A stretch of 64,000 nucleotides of DNA from Cryomorphaceae bacterium. Its GTDB lineage: Bacteria > Bacteroidota > Bacteroidia > Flavobacteriales > ECT2AJA-044. The stretch lies in NCBI GenBank assembly GCA_017798125.1, contig CP059070.1, positions 2,728,001 to 2,792,000 on the forward strand. The letters run 5' to 3'. The notes beneath the pieces are model-generated. The model searched no databases, was not told where the DNA came from, and saw nothing but the letters and a program-made list of their open reading frames with translations. This document shows, piece after piece, positions 44,461 to 53,150 of this stretch; within the stretch, counting starts at the first letter, position 1, and each line of letters starts with the position of its first letter. Position numbers and translations under genes: made by a program.

Positions 44461-45413
44461 GAGGAGCTCGCCATTTGGCCTATGCAACGGCAGGCTTCTT
44501 TGAACTCGGTCCAAATTTGATTGACAATTTCCGCGGCTGGCTTAATATCGCGAATGTGGCCGCTCACCTGACCGATCTCCAATTCACCTTCGTCCAAATC
44601 TCCTTCGAACATACCTCGTTTCGCTCGTGCTCTGCCGAGAATTTCTTTGAGCTCGTCCACCGAAGCGCACCTGGAATAGGCCTCTTGAATGTCGTTGAAG
44701 AACTTATTTCGAATGAGCCGAACGGGTGCGAGCTCCTTTAGGGTTAAGGTGGTCGCTCCTTCAGGCGCTTCCACTACAGTATTCTTGAAGTTGACATGCG
44801 CCGAGCTCTCCTCAGAGGCAACAAATCGGCTTCCCACTTGGACTCCTTCGGCACCAAGGCAGAATACAGCGGCCATGGCATTTCCATCTCCAATGCCTCC
44901 CGCAGCAATGACTGGAATGTCTAAGGCAGCCTTTACCATGGGAATCAAGCAAAGGGTCGTTGTCTCCTCCCGGCCATTATGACCTCCGGCCTCAAAGCCC
45001 TCGGCAACAACCGCATCCACTCCTGCCTCTTGGGCCTTCAGTGCAAACCGGACATTGCTGACGACGTGAATGACTTTGATTCCTTTGCTCTTGAGGTGGG
45101 CCGTCCAGGTTTTTGGATTTCCGGCAGAAGTGAATACAACTTGTACACCTTCTTCAACAATGATCTCCATGAGTTGATCGATGTCCGGATAAAGCATCGG
45201 GACGTTGACCCCAAAGGGTTTATCGGTGGCCGCTTTGCACCTTTGAATATGGGTACGCAGAATATCGGGATACATACTCCCGGCTCCTATAATGCCCAAA
45301 CCACCAGCATTGCTGACCGCGCTGGCCAATTCCCATCCCGAACACCAGATCATTCCGGCTTGGATGATCGGCAATTCAATTCCTAAAAGTTGGGTGATTC
45401 TATTGTCCTCCAT
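44457..45413 (-). CDS. nitronate monooxygenase / FabK-like flavin oxidoreductase
   Basis: 318 residues. The TIM-barrel FMN site shows in LPIIQAGMIWCSGWELASAVSNAGGLGIIGAGSM (about 14-47), VVAEGFEAGGHNG (about 135-147), and IAAGGIGDGNAMAAVFCLGAEGVQVGSRFVASEE (about 169-202). The His of AGGHNG matches the catalytic His of nitronate monooxygenases; the FabK enoyl reductase branch has a very similar sequence, so the exact reaction is open. It overlaps the subtilase gene by 14 bp and its TGA overlaps the GTG of the Nramp gene. Confidence 0.85.
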   Translation of the reverse strand: MEDNRITQLLGIELPIIQAGMIWCSGWELASAVSNAGGLGIIGAGSMYPDILRTHIQRCKAATDKPFGVNVPMLYPDIDQLMEIIVEEGVQVVFTSAGNPKTWTAHLKSKGIKVIHVVSNVRFALKAQEAGVDAVVAEGFEAGGHNGREETTTLCLIPMVKAALDIPVIAAGGIGDGNAMAAVFCLGAEGVQVGSRFVASEESSAHVNFKNTVVEAPEGATTLTLKELAPVRLIRNKFFNDIQEAYSRCASVDELKEILGRARAKRGMFEGDLDEGELEIGQVSGHIRDIKPAAEIVNQIWTEFKEACRCIGQMASSS

Positions 45414-47034
45414 GTCTTCGGATCACTTTTTTAACCTCCTGACGCTCGCCATTGGCCCACCATTCCAAAAGGTAGACACCGGCCGGCAGGTCGGAAGGTA
45501 AAGATAACCGAAGATAATAGTCGCCTCCAAAAGCCACATCGGAGATTCGTTGACCGTGAATGGTCGAGAGGCGAAAGACCGCATCTGATGAAACCGGTCC
45601 ACTCAGCACAATATTCAATTCGTTGACAAAGGGGTTCGGAAAAACATTCCAAGGATCCCGCACCACAGCTAAGCTGTCCGTAGCGTTCAACAACAGCTCA
45701 TAAGCCAATCCGTAATCTGGTATCCCATAGCCCATCTCATTGTTGGGTCTTTGAGCTAAGTGCGCACTGGCTTCAACCGCCTTCATCACCTTCCAGTTGC
45801 TGTGTTCGGGTAGTCTTCCCCACAGAGCGGCCGTCATTCCCGTGATCACCGGAGCTGAAAAACTGGTTCCATTCCCACGAGCAGTTCCTCCATTCAACGT
45901 GGCGATGGTAGCCTGCTCCCCAAGGGCAGTGACGTTCGGTTTGATACGTCCGTCATAAGTGGGACCCACGGAGCTAAACGAAGCGTATTCCTCATCTCGA
46001 TTGACGGCACCAATGGAAAAAACGGAGTCTCCATCGGCCGGAGCACCCATGTATCGCCATGAGCTCTGCGCGTAGTTCCCGTTGCTATTGACCACCAAAA
46101 TCCCTTTACTGGCAGCCATATCTGCCCCTCGCGTTACGATGGTCGTGTTGCCGTCCATGTCTTCATAGGTGTAGCCCACATCCCCGTCGAACCGAGTATA
46201 GCCTAGACTCGAATTGATCAAATCTGCTCCGGCGGAGTCCGCCCATTCCGCACCGGCCACCCAATTGTCTTCTTCCACCATCGTTTCTGATCCTGTATCT
46301 TCCGTTCGGGCAAGGAGGTAATTTGCATCTGGAGCCGTTCCAATCATTACGCCGGGCTCATTAGCGGCCATTATACTCCATACAAAGGTCCCATGAGTGC
46401 TGGAAACGTAGACGGAATCGCCTCCGTCCACAAAATCTTTAACGCCCACCAATCGACCAGATTCTCGGACATGATCAAAAACAGCCATGCCTTCTGCACC
46501 GAAGAAACCGCCGTCTAAGACAGCTATGGTCATGCCTTCACCGCGATACCCTGCTGCATGAAGGCCCAACCCGTTAATCATCTCAATTTGCTGAAGCGCA
46601 TCTCCATAATCCGCATCGCTGGAGCCGAATGCCTTGGACGGAGGAAGGTCCTCATCACCGAGCTCATAGCTCCATTGACGAACCGGTTCTACTCGATCAA
46701 CAAAATCGGGAAGGTTACGCCGGTTCCAGCGCTGAAAGGCATCATCTGCGCGGACGGATACCGCATTGAGCCAATGGCTGTGCTGGACGATTTGGAGTCC
46801 ATCGGCCCGTAGGGCCAAAATATAGTCCTCGAAAACGGGAAGATCAGAAGCCGTCCACGAAATGTTCTGCCGCTCGCGGCGCTCGATGGCTCGGTCCGAA
46901 TAGTGATCGGTTACCCGTTCGATGCGGTCCGCGACGGGACCTCGATCGCTGAAGAAGATCCACATTTTACCTGAATCCTGCGCTCCAACGATGGACGCGG
47001 CACTCAAGGCCAGAATGAGGAACCAACTTTTCAT
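45400..47034 (-). CDS. T9SS-exported subtilisin-like serine protease
   Basis: 544 residues. Signal peptide ends ASIVGAQ (about 1-19); an N-terminal prodomain-like segment follows, then an S8 catalytic domain with Asp174 (AVLDGGFF), His214 (STHGTF), the oxyanion region NSNGN (about 316-320) and Ser391 (GNGTSFSAPV). The last 85 residues (NVFPNPFVNELNIVL, then LPAGVYLLEWW and VKKVIRR) form a type A sorting domain for T9SS export. The prodomain piece LALRADG (73-79) is encoded by a copy of the dispersed palindrome. The gene abuts mnmA upstream (47034/47035). Confidence 0.92.
   Translation of the reverse strand: MKSWFLILALSAASIVGAQDSGKMWIFFSDRGPVADRIERVTDHYSDRAIERRERQNISWTASDLPVFEDYILALRADGLQIVQHSHWLNAVSVRADDAFQRWNRRNLPDFVDRVEPVRQWSYELGDEDLPPSKAFGSSDADYGDALQQIEMINGLGLHAAGYRGEGMTIAVLDGGFFGAEGMAVFDHVRESGRLVGVKDFVDGGDSVYVSSTHGTFVWSIMAANEPGVMIGTAPDANYLLARTEDTGSETMVEEDNWVAGAEWADSAGADLINSSLGYTRFDGDVGYTYEDMDGNTTIVTRGADMAASKGILVVNSNGNYAQSSWRYMGAPADGDSVFSIGAVNRDEEYASFSSVGPTYDGRIKPNVTALGEQATIATLNGGTARGNGTSFSAPVITGMTAALWGRLPEHSNWKVMKAVEASAHLAQRPNNEMGYGIPDYGLAYELLLNATDSLAVVRDPWNVFPNPFVNELNIVLSGPVSSDAVFRLSTIHGQRISDVAFGGDYYLRLSLPSDLPAGVYLLEWWANGERQEVKKVIRRHGGQ
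46800..46820 (-). repeat. dispersed palindrome inside the subtilase gene (copy 5)
   Basis: The plus strand reads CATCGGCCCGTAGGGCCAAA. On the coding (minus) strand it encodes ALRAD, residues 74-78 of the protease, in the prodomain. Confidence 0.7.
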
Positions 47035-48231
47035 TTATTCGCTGATGACACCAGAGCCGATCAGTTCGTCGCCAATGTACCAGGCGGCGAATTGGCCAGG
47101 GGTGATGGCGCTTTGCTTCTCGTCAAAAATCACATACAACCCGTGGTCGCGCATGTAGAGCGTTGCTCCGCGAAGGGGTTGACGATAGCGGAAACGGGCA
47201 TCGACCCGTAGCTCTTCACCCGGAGCCAGACGCAAATCCTCGCGTACCCAGTGCACCTCTTCGGTTTTGATGAAGAGACCGGCCCGCCAAAGGCCAGGGT
47301 GCTCGTGGCTTTGTCCTGTGTAGATCACGTTCTCATCTACATCTGTCCCCACCACAAAGAGCGGTTCCGCCGTACCTCCCACGGCCAAGCCTTTTCGCTG
47401 ACCAATGGTGAAGTAATGTGCTCCGGAATGCTCGCCCACTACTTTTCCATCACGTCGCTCGTACCGGAAGGGTTTGCTTTGATGAGCTAACCACGCATCG
47501 CGATCCTCATCAGAAGGCTCTGTCCCCTCGGCATATACTTCGGCATCTGGAGCGATCTCCAAAATTTCTCCCGTTTTGGGCTTGAGCTGCTGTTGTAAAA
47601 AGTCAGGAAGACGAACCTTACCGATAAAGCAAAGGCCTTGGGAGTCCTTCTTCTCCGCAGTCACAAGGTCCAGTTCTTTAGCCAAACGTCGCACTTCGGG
47701 TTTTTCCAAATGGCCAATGGGGAAAAGGGCCTTCGAAAGCTGCTCTTGACTGAGTTGACAAAGGAAATAGCTTTGGTCCTTATTCGGATCTTGACCCTTA
47801 AGTAGATGATGTACGGGCTGACCCGCCTTGTCCAGCGTCGTGATCTTGCGGCAGTAGTGCCCGGTTGCCACAAAATCGGCATTGAGCTTCATGGCCGCTT
47901 TCAAAAAGGTGTCAAACTTGATTTCGCGGTTGCACAAGACATCTGGATTCGGCGTTCTTCCATGCTCGTATTCGTAGAACATGTAGTCCACAATTCGCTC
48001 CTTGTACTCTTCGCTCAAGTCAATGACCTGAAAGGGAATACCGAGCTTTTCAGCGACCAACATGGCGTCGTTCGAATCCTCCACCCAGGGGCATTCGGCA
48101 TCGATGATCACACTGTCATCTACCCAATTGCGCATAAACAGTCCGATCACCTCATGCCCTTGCTCAATGAGCAAATGCGCCGCAACGCTGCTGTCCACGC
48201 CTCCACTAAGTCCTACTACTACTCTTGCCAT
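47035..48231 (-). CDS. mnmA: tRNA-specific 2-thiouridylase MnmA
   Basis: 398 residues, normal length. MnmA puts sulfur on U34 of glutamate, lysine and glutamine tRNAs. The PP-loop [10 protein letters not shown] is at 7-16, and the two catalytic cysteines are C100 (NPDVLCNRE) and C201 (SQGLCFIGK). The gene overlaps the upstream MORN-repeat gene by 1 bp and abuts the subtilase gene downstream. Confidence 0.96.
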   Translation of the reverse strand: MARVVVGLSGGVDSSVAAHLLIEQGHEVIGLFMRNWVDDSVIIDAECPWVEDSNDAMLVAEKLGIPFQVIDLSEEYKERIVDYMFYEYEHGRTPNPDVLCNREIKFDTFLKAAMKLNADFVATGHYCRKITTLDKAGQPVHHLLKGQDPNKDQSYFLCQLSQEQLSKALFPIGHLEKPEVRRLAKELDLVTAEKKDSQGLCFIGKVRLPDFLQQQLKPKTGEILEIAPDAEVYAEGTEPSDEDRDAWLAHQSKPFRYERRDGKVVGEHSGAHYFTIGQRKGLAVGGTAEPLFVVGTDVDENVIYTGQSHEHPGLWRAGLFIKTEEVHWVREDLRLAPGEELRVDARFRYRQPLRGATLYMRDHGLYVIFDEKQSAITPGQFAAWYIGDELIGSGVISE

Positions 48232-48917
48232 TACAAATCCTCCGCTTCTATTTCCTTTCCGCGGTCATACAATACCTTACGGACGGGCTTTTTGTTCTCA
48301 TAGAAGATCCACCATCCGTCCTTCTCACCTTGATAATACTTGCCCTTCGAGTCCATATCCCCCGTTGGATTATAGTATTCAGCCACTCCCGCTAAGGCTC
48401 CATGATCATAAGTGCCTGCGGCACGAAGCGTACCATCGTCGTAATAGATTCGCCAATCTCCATGGAGTTCACCCATCTCGTAATGCGTGATCTCCGCAAC
48501 TGCACTGTCCGTGTAGAAGGAGTACTGTTTTCCGTCCTGAACTCCGTCCACATAATGCTCCTGGGAGACAAAGTTCCCGCGCGCATCCCAGTAATTCCAC
48601 TGACCAATTTTGAAGGTATCCACGTAGCTTCCTTGCGCAAAGAGTTTTCCGGTAACGTGATACATGGTCGCATAGCAGTCCCCTGGCCCTACGCCGTACT
48701 CTTTGACCGCAGCTTTGGCCCCATCGGGATAATAAAAGGTGAACGTACCAACTTCTTCGCCATGCTCAAAGGTGCCCTCATAGCGAACTCCTCCGTCCTT
48801 GAAATTCTTTTTCCAGGGACCGTGACGACGGCCTTCAGCATCGAGTTCGTTGAAACTCGGCTGCGCGCAAATCCATCCGCCCGTGAGGGCGAAAAATAAG
48901 GTGATGAAGTGCTTCAT
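48231..48917 (-). CDS. secreted MORN/YwqK-like repeat protein
   Basis: 228 residues from ATG 48917 (a GTG at 48923 is also in frame). A signal peptide (about 1-20, ending GGWICAQ) is followed by a chain of MORN-like repeats: [56 protein letters not shown], and several more, with the Gly-x-W/Y-x-x-Y-x-x-D/G pattern. It falls in the group labelled YwqK antitoxin-like, but no toxin gene is near and the protein is secreted, so that name would mislead. The signal-peptide DNA (48874) resembles the dispersed palindrome. Confidence 0.78.
   Translation of the reverse strand: MKHFITLFFALTGGWICAQPSFNELDAEGRRHGPWKKNFKDGGVRYEGTFEHGEEVGTFTFYYPDGAKAAVKEYGVGPGDCYATMYHVTGKLFAQGSYVDTFKIGQWNYWDARGNFVSQEHYVDGVQDGKQYSFYTDSAVAEITHYEMGELHGDWRIYYDDGTLRAAGTYDHGALAGVAEYYNPTGDMDSKGKYYQGEKDGWWIFYENKKPVRKVLYDRGKEIEAEDL
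48874..48895 (-). repeat. dispersed palindrome, compensated variant in a signal-peptide region (copy 6)
   Basis: Coding strand TTTTCGCCCTCACGGGCGGA and onward (TG): stems CGCCC and GGGCG around TCAC, with a one-base insertion and one swapped base pair relative to the main form. Confidence 0.4.
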
Positions 48918-48941
48918 TTTCACCGTGCAAAGATACGGAAA

Positions 48942-49706
48942 CTACTTGGTGCAGAAGTAGATGATCTCTCGTCCGGGCAATGCGTAGTAACGCTGCTTTT
49001 CGGGACCGAGCTCCTCTAAGAATTGGTCTTCCTTCACGTTGAAGCCCGCCTTGGCCAAACGCTTACCGTAGTCTCTACCGTACAAACGCACGTGATCGCT
49101 TTGCCAGTATACGCGCTCCCGTTCTTTGGGATCCGTAATGGTAGGATCTTCCAAGGTCTCTTCGCGATCGTAGTCTTGTGGCACCTGCATAATGGCCCAT
49201 CCACCCGGCTTGAGGACCCGGTGAATTTCGCTCATACATTTGATGTCGTCGTCTACATGCTCCATTACGTGATTGCACACGACAACGTCAAAACTATTCT
49301 CTGGAAAAGGAATGTCGTGAATGTCCATCTTGACCTTGGCCAAGGGACTTTCGATGTCCGCCGTCACGTATTCAATGTTAGGTGCTTCTTCGAAGTGATC
49401 CATGAAGCAGAGCTCTGGAGCAACGTGCAAGAAGCGTACTTCTTCTGAAAAGAGGTTGGTCTTTTCTTTAAAGTAGAGCCAAAGGAGTCGGTGACGTTCT
49501 AATGAAAGACTGTCTGGACAGAGTGCATTATCTCTTGGCTTCAATCGTCCGTAGGGCAAAAACTTGCGGTAGGTGCGGCCATTGACCGGACACATGACGT
49601 TGTTTCCACGATAAAAAACGGAAATAACCCGAAGCCCAATGTGGCTCACGCGCTGTAAATGCTTGCGGGGCACATATCGGATCAACCAAGAGATGATTTT
49701 TTTCAT
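48942..49706 (-). CDS. class I SAM-dependent methyltransferase
   Basis: 254 residues from ATG 49706; a TTG at 49715 lies just upstream. The N-terminal part holds a short Cys-containing stretch (MCPVNGRTYRKFLPYGRLKPRDNALCPDSLSLERHRLLW), a known feature of a group of methyltransferases in polysaccharide clusters. The methyltransferase domain follows: RFLHVAPE, ADIESPLAKVKMDIHDIPFPENSFDVVVCNHVMEHVDDD (about 139-177) and HRVLKPGGWAIMQVP. The substrate is unknown; its neighbours are two glycosyltransferases, suggesting a glycan or lipid-linked target. Confidence 0.85.
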   Translation of the reverse strand: MKKIISWLIRYVPRKHLQRVSHIGLRVISVFYRGNNVMCPVNGRTYRKFLPYGRLKPRDNALCPDSLSLERHRLLWLYFKEKTNLFSEEVRFLHVAPELCFMDHFEEAPNIEYVTADIESPLAKVKMDIHDIPFPENSFDVVVCNHVMEHVDDDIKCMSEIHRVLKPGGWAIMQVPQDYDREETLEDPTITDPKERERVYWQSDHVRLYGRDYGKRLAKAGFNVKEDQFLEELGPEKQRYYALPGREIIYFCTK

Positions 49707-49739
49707 AAGGCGCAAAAATACAAAAGATTAGGGGCTTTA

Positions 49740-50750
49740 TTAGCCTCGGTAGGTCTCTGCCCATTCAAGGTATTTAGCCTCTTTCATGGTCCAGCGCTTC
49801 CAGAGCGAAAAGGCAACGCCGGTGCCATAACCGTACATTTGAATGGCCGTTGTGACGAGTGACAGCAGGCCTACGACAATGGATCTGTTTTTCACCGTAG
49901 CATCTAGGAATACGAGTAAAAAGTAGATCAGGTAAGATCCTAACATCCAGGGCTCACTTATAATTGCGCCGAGTACCGCCAATACGAATCCGGCCGTGAA
50001 GGCCGTAGGAATCAAAAAGAAAGGCTTAAACGTATCGGGATACATCGTGGAAATAACGATGCGCACAAAGCCGAAGCGATATACCTGACGTTTGTACTGA
50101 CTCAAGCTCGTTCTTCTCTTGTGGTACACAAAAGCCTCTGAGATAAGGGCCGTCTGGAAACCACCTTTGATGATTTCAATGGCCAAGATCATGTCTTCGC
50201 CCGGGTGAAGTCGAGTATCGGGAAAACCACCCATCTGCTCGTACACTTTGCGCGAAAACCCGAGATTAAAGGATCGAGGATGAAACTTATCCACCTGTTT
50301 TTTTCCTCCGCGAATCCCACCAGTAGTGAGAAAGCTGGTCAGACTATAGCTGATGGATTTTTGTAGTGTATTAAAGCTCTTATCGGCCATGTCTGGCCCT
50401 CCAAAAGCCTGTACATCAGGATGCTCCGTAAGATAGCGTCGTACCTCCGCCACATAATGTGAGGGAAGAATGCAGTCGGAATCAACAAAGAGAAAATAAT
50501 CTCCCGAAGCGCGTTCGATACCGTAGTTTCGGGCGATGGACGGACCGGCGTTTTCCTTGTAGAAGTAGTGGATGTCCAGGTCATCGCTGTATTTTTCGAC
50601 GACGTGCTTGCTGTCGGAATCGCTTCCGTCCTCCACCAGAATTAATTCGAAATCAGGATCGGTCTGGGTCTTTAAACTGGAAAGAAGTTCCTCGACCTCA
50701 TCCGGTCGGTTGTATACCGGAACAATAAATGAAAGCCTCAAAGTACTCAT
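49740..50750 (-). CDS. family 2 glycosyltransferase with membrane helices
   Basis: 336 residues from ATG 50750 (MSTLRLSFIVPVYN); the open frame extends 135 bp upstream over the next gene and is not coding there. GT-A motifs: IVPVYNRPDEVEELL (about 8-22), LVEDGSDSDSK (about 36-46), the DxD-like FLFVDSDCILP (about 86-96) and HPGEDMILAIEI. Two or three hydrophobic segments follow (about 240-310). It starts 2 bp after the upstream glycosyltransferase stop. It probably builds a cell-surface glycan at the inner membrane. Confidence 0.86.
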   Translation of the reverse strand: MSTLRLSFIVPVYNRPDEVEELLSSLKTQTDPDFELILVEDGSDSDSKHVVEKYSDDLDIHYFYKENAGPSIARNYGIERASGDYFLFVDSDCILPSHYVAEVRRYLTEHPDVQAFGGPDMADKSFNTLQKSISYSLTSFLTTGGIRGGKKQVDKFHPRSFNLGFSRKVYEQMGGFPDTRLHPGEDMILAIEIIKGGFQTALISEAFVYHKRRTSLSQYKRQVYRFGFVRIVISTMYPDTFKPFFLIPTAFTAGFVLAVLGAIISEPWMLGSYLIYFLLVFLDATVKNRSIVVGLLSLVTTAIQMYGYGTGVAFSLWKRWTMKEAKYLEWAETYRG

Positions 50751-50752
50751 GG

Positions 50753-51706
50753 CTACCAGCCGAGCTTTTGCCCAATGTTGTACTGACTGCGCTCTCTGTT
50801 GTTCTGATGCACCATCTCGGCAATGAAGCCCGCCAGAAACAGAAGTGTTCCAAGAATCATGGTCGTCAACGCAATGAAAAACCAAGGGTTATCGGTCACC
50901 AATCCCGGTTTTAGTCCGGCATTAAGTGCCCATAATTTATACCCTCCAATCCAGCCGGAAGCCACAAATCCTATGAAGAACATGATGCTTCCCAAGAGCC
51001 CAAAGAAGTGCATTGGACGCTTTCCAAAGCGCGAAACGAAATACAGCGATAGTAGATCCAAGTAGCCATTGACAAAGCGGTCCAGGCCGAACTTGGTTCT
51101 GCCATACTTCCGCTCTTGGTGGTGAACGACCTTCTCTGTAATCTTCGCAAAACCAGCGTTCTTCGCTAAAAAAGGAATATAGCGGTGCATTTCCCCGTAG
51201 ACCTCGACATTCTTGACCACATCATTTCGATAGCTCTTAAGTCCACAATTGAAATCGTGGAGTTGAATGCCACTGATTCGACGTGTCGCCCAATTAAAGA
51301 GCTTCGTTGGAATGGTCTTGCTGATGGGGTCCTTGCGCTTTTTCTTCCAACCACTCACAAGGTCGTATCCGTCCTCAGTGATCATGCGCATCAATTCCGG
51401 AATCTCGTCAGGACTATCCTGTAAATCGGCGTCCATCGTAATAACGACTCCGCCTTCAGCCATGCCAAAGCCTTCATTCAAGGCTGCGGACTTTCCGTAG
51501 TTTCGGCGAAACTTGATTCCTTTTACACCAGGAAATTCGGAGCGCAATTCCTCAATTACGGCCCAGGAATTATCGGTTGATCCATCATCCACAAAAATGA
51601 CTTCATAAGTGACGCCATGTTCAACGCAAACGCGGTCAATCCAGGCCGTCAATTCGGGCAAGGATTCCGCCTCATTCAATAAGGGAACAACAATGGATAA
51701 GTCCAA
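50753..51706 (-). CDS. GtrB/DPM1-like polyprenyl-phosphate glycosyltransferase
   Basis: 317 residues. GT2 features: MDLSIVVPLLNEAESLPELT, IFVDDGSTDNSW (about 38-49), TMDADLQDSPDEI (about 91-103), and EGFGMAEGG, followed by QLHDFNCGLKSYR and two C-terminal helices (about 235-255 and 275-300). This layout is that of enzymes that move a sugar from a nucleotide to undecaprenyl phosphate. The following glycosyltransferase gene starts 2 bp after its stop; DUF4199 precedes it by 11 bp. Confidence 0.88.
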   Translation of the reverse strand: MDLSIVVPLLNEAESLPELTAWIDRVCVEHGVTYEVIFVDDGSTDNSWAVIEELRSEFPGVKGIKFRRNYGKSAALNEGFGMAEGGVVITMDADLQDSPDEIPELMRMITEDGYDLVSGWKKKRKDPISKTIPTKLFNWATRRISGIQLHDFNCGLKSYRNDVVKNVEVYGEMHRYIPFLAKNAGFAKITEKVVHHQERKYGRTKFGLDRFVNGYLDLLSLYFVSRFGKRPMHFFGLLGSIMFFIGFVASGWIGGYKLWALNAGLKPGLVTDNPWFFIALTTMILGTLLFLAGFIAEMVHQNNRERSQYNIGQKLGW

Positions 51707-51717
51707 TCGAGTGTTTT

Positions 51718-52284
51718 TTAGTCTTCGCTACCTTCAGTAGTACCAGCATCCATGAATTCAGGTGCCTTTTTCTTGGTAAAGGCCGCGATAATTAATGCCA
51801 ATACCCCGTAAAATATAAGGGCCATACCGAAACCTTTAATCTGGTTGCCAAAGCTGAATTGACCACCCTTTGACTCCATGGTTTCGATTTGTTGAGTAAT
51901 CGTCTCTTCAGGAGCGCCCATACGCTCCATCATGCCAACAGTACTTTCCAAAATAGCTTGGTTCAATTCCTCGGCAAACCCAGGGTCGATGACGTTGAAC
52001 ATGAGAATATTAAATACCGTACTGATCAATCCCGCCAAAAAGAGGATGAGGAAACTGACGGTAAAGGCATCTTTAAACGACATGAATCCGTCTTGCGTTC
52101 CTTTGTACTTGTTCGTTCCTACAACGGTAATCACAATTCCGACTGCGGCAATGGCCAATCCAATATACCAGGTCGTAAACAGGCTGGTTGAACCGGTAAT
52201 GTAACCGATTAACGTATACAGAATTCCAATACCAGCACTAATGAGTGCATAATTAATGGCGATCTTTTTCATGTCTTGATTCAT
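51718..52284 (-). CDS. DUF4199 membrane protein
   Basis: 188 residues with four membrane helices (about 8-28, 37-57, 72-96, 148-168) and a charged middle section. The arrangement and NYALISAGIGILYTLIGYI fit DUF4199, a Bacteroidota family of unknown function usually found directly before a family 2 glycosyltransferase, as here. It is the first of nine packed minus-strand genes (52284 to 43222); a TATATTTG promoter box lies 25 bp upstream. Confidence 0.82.
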   Translation of the reverse strand: MNQDMKKIAINYALISAGIGILYTLIGYITGSTSLFTTWYIGLAIAAVGIVITVVGTNKYKGTQDGFMSFKDAFTVSFLILFLAGLISTVFNILMFNVIDPGFAEELNQAILESTVGMMERMGAPEETITQQIETMESKGGQFSFGNQIKGFGMALIFYGVLALIIAAFTKKKAPEFMDAGTTEGSED

Positions 52285-52308
52285 GGTCGGGAGGTTTGTT
52301 TAGTAGGG

Positions 52309-52316
52309 CAAATATA
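52309..52316 (-). promoter_or_regulatory. -7 promoter box TATATTTG of the nine-gene minus-strand run
   Basis: Minus strand TATATTTG (plus strand CAAATATA) is a full TAnnTTTG match, 24 bp before the DUF4199 ATG, and faces away from the SRP RNA promoter at 52331. Confidence 0.5.
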
Positions 52317-52330
52317 ACCAACTATTTCCG

Positions 52331-52338
52331 TACCTTTG
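52331..52338 (+). promoter_or_regulatory. -7 promoter box TACCTTTG of the SRP RNA gene
   Basis: TACCTTTG fits TAnnTTTG and ends 9 bp before the first base of the SRP RNA. No clear -33 TTG is found at 19-20 bp. Confidence 0.6.
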
Positions 52339-52347
52339 CGCCCTTAA

Positions 52348-52445
52348 GGGGCAAGTCTCGTACGGCCAGCTCCCTCTGAATCCCCCAGGACCGGAAGGTA
52401 GCAAGGGTAAGAGGTTGTAGCGGCGCGATGCGAGTAGCTTGCTCC
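52348..52445 (+). ncRNA. ffs: signal recognition particle RNA (bacterial small type)
   Basis: About 98 bases. The ends pair (GGGGCAAG at 52348-52355 with CTTGCTCC at 52438-52445) to close the rod. The conserved apical domain is seen as CCCCCAGGACCGGAAGGTAG then CAAGGGTAAGAGG, with the GGAAGGTAGCAAGGG internal loop where Ffh binds and the GGAA tetraloop. It guides membrane-protein ribosomes to the inner membrane with Ffh and FtsY. A T7 run (52446-52452) follows directly as terminator. Confidence 0.93.
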
Positions 52446-52452
52446 TTTTTTT
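52446..52452 (+). terminator. T-run terminator of the SRP RNA
   Basis: Seven Ts follow the closing stem of the SRP RNA, which itself serves as the terminator hairpin. Confidence 0.6.
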
Positions 52453-52469
52453 ATTAGCTTCGAAAAGCC

Positions 52470-53114
52470 ATGTCCAACGTACCCGAAATAACCCTATTCG
52501 GCACCTTGATTCAAGAGCCTACTACAGTCCTTACGGATTGGCTCATCACGCTTTTCACCTGGAGCTTTGCCCTTCGATTGAACCGCAAGGGAGGAAAGCT
52601 CAACAGGATGTACGCCCTCTTTTTCATTTTCATGGGCCTCTCCACTTTTGCCGGAGGCATTGCTCACGCGTTTAATTACGAATTTGGTCGTTCTTTTCAT
52701 CGGTTCCCATGGGCACTCAATGCTATTGCTATCTGGCTCTTTATGCTGGCCTCAAATATGTACTTCCGCGATCGGGGTATTAATCGAGTGTGGGAATGGA
52801 CTCCTCACCTCTTTTTGGCCGCTTTTTTAACGTCCATTTTTACGACGTTAAATTTTGCTGTAGTTGGGATTTTCACCGCCGTCGGCATATTGGGATATGT
52901 ACTTCCCCTGCATCTAAAACACAACCGTCCCTCGGCGGGCAAACGCGAGTTTTTCCTCGGACTGGGCTTTTTGATCGCATCCGCCCTGGTCGCCGCACTC
53001 AAGTTGGCTCCATCCCCATGGTTCAACCACAACGATATTGGCCATCTTCTGATGATTGCCGCTTTACATCAATTCTATTTACGAGCAAAAATTCAAGCAG
53101 CAGATGCGCCTTGA
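52470..53114 (+). CDS. multi-pass membrane protein of unknown function (DUF6962-like)
   Basis: 214 residues with about seven hydrophobic helices. Features: TVLTDWLITLFTWSFALRLNRKG, FFIFMGLSTFAGGIAHAF and the later GHLLMIAALHQFYLRAK, with several His and Trp residues in or near membranes. The pattern resembles DUF6962, which has no known function. The gene starts 17 bp after the SRP RNA T run; the next gene, transaldolase, has its own promoter box just beyond the stop. Confidence 0.7.
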   Translation: MSNVPEITLFGTLIQEPTTVLTDWLITLFTWSFALRLNRKGGKLNRMYALFFIFMGLSTFAGGIAHAFNYEFGRSFHRFPWALNAIAIWLFMLASNMYFRDRGINRVWEWTPHLFLAAFLTSIFTTLNFAVVGIFTAVGILGYVLPLHLKHNRPSAGKREFFLGLGFLIASALVAALKLAPSPWFNHNDIGHLLMIAALHQFYLRAKIQAADAP

Positions 53115-53119
53115 GTTTC

Positions 53120-53127
53120 TATCTTTG
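53120..53127 (+). promoter_or_regulatory. -7 promoter box TATCTTTG upstream of the transaldolase gene
   Basis: TATCTTTG matches TAnnTTTG and ends 23 bp before the ATG at 53151. No -33 element is clear. Confidence 0.45.
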
Positions 53128-53150
53128 CATCAATACTTAAAACCCCATTC

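Noticed and set aside
48231-48917. Toxin-antitoxin system (YwqK antitoxin label)
   Set aside because: The protein is secreted with MORN repeats and has no toxin neighbour; mnmA and a methyltransferase flank it.
49545-49565. GCCCTACGGACGATTG in the methyltransferase gene, close to the dispersed palindrome
   Set aside because: It is not palindromic, is read in a different frame, and the encoded FLPYGR segment appears conserved in this methyltransferase family, so coincidence is more likely.
50751-50885. Longer N-terminus of the 49740 glycosyltransferase
   Set aside because: It overlaps the preceding glycosyltransferase gene and adds no family residues; ATG 50750 follows that stop by 2 bp.
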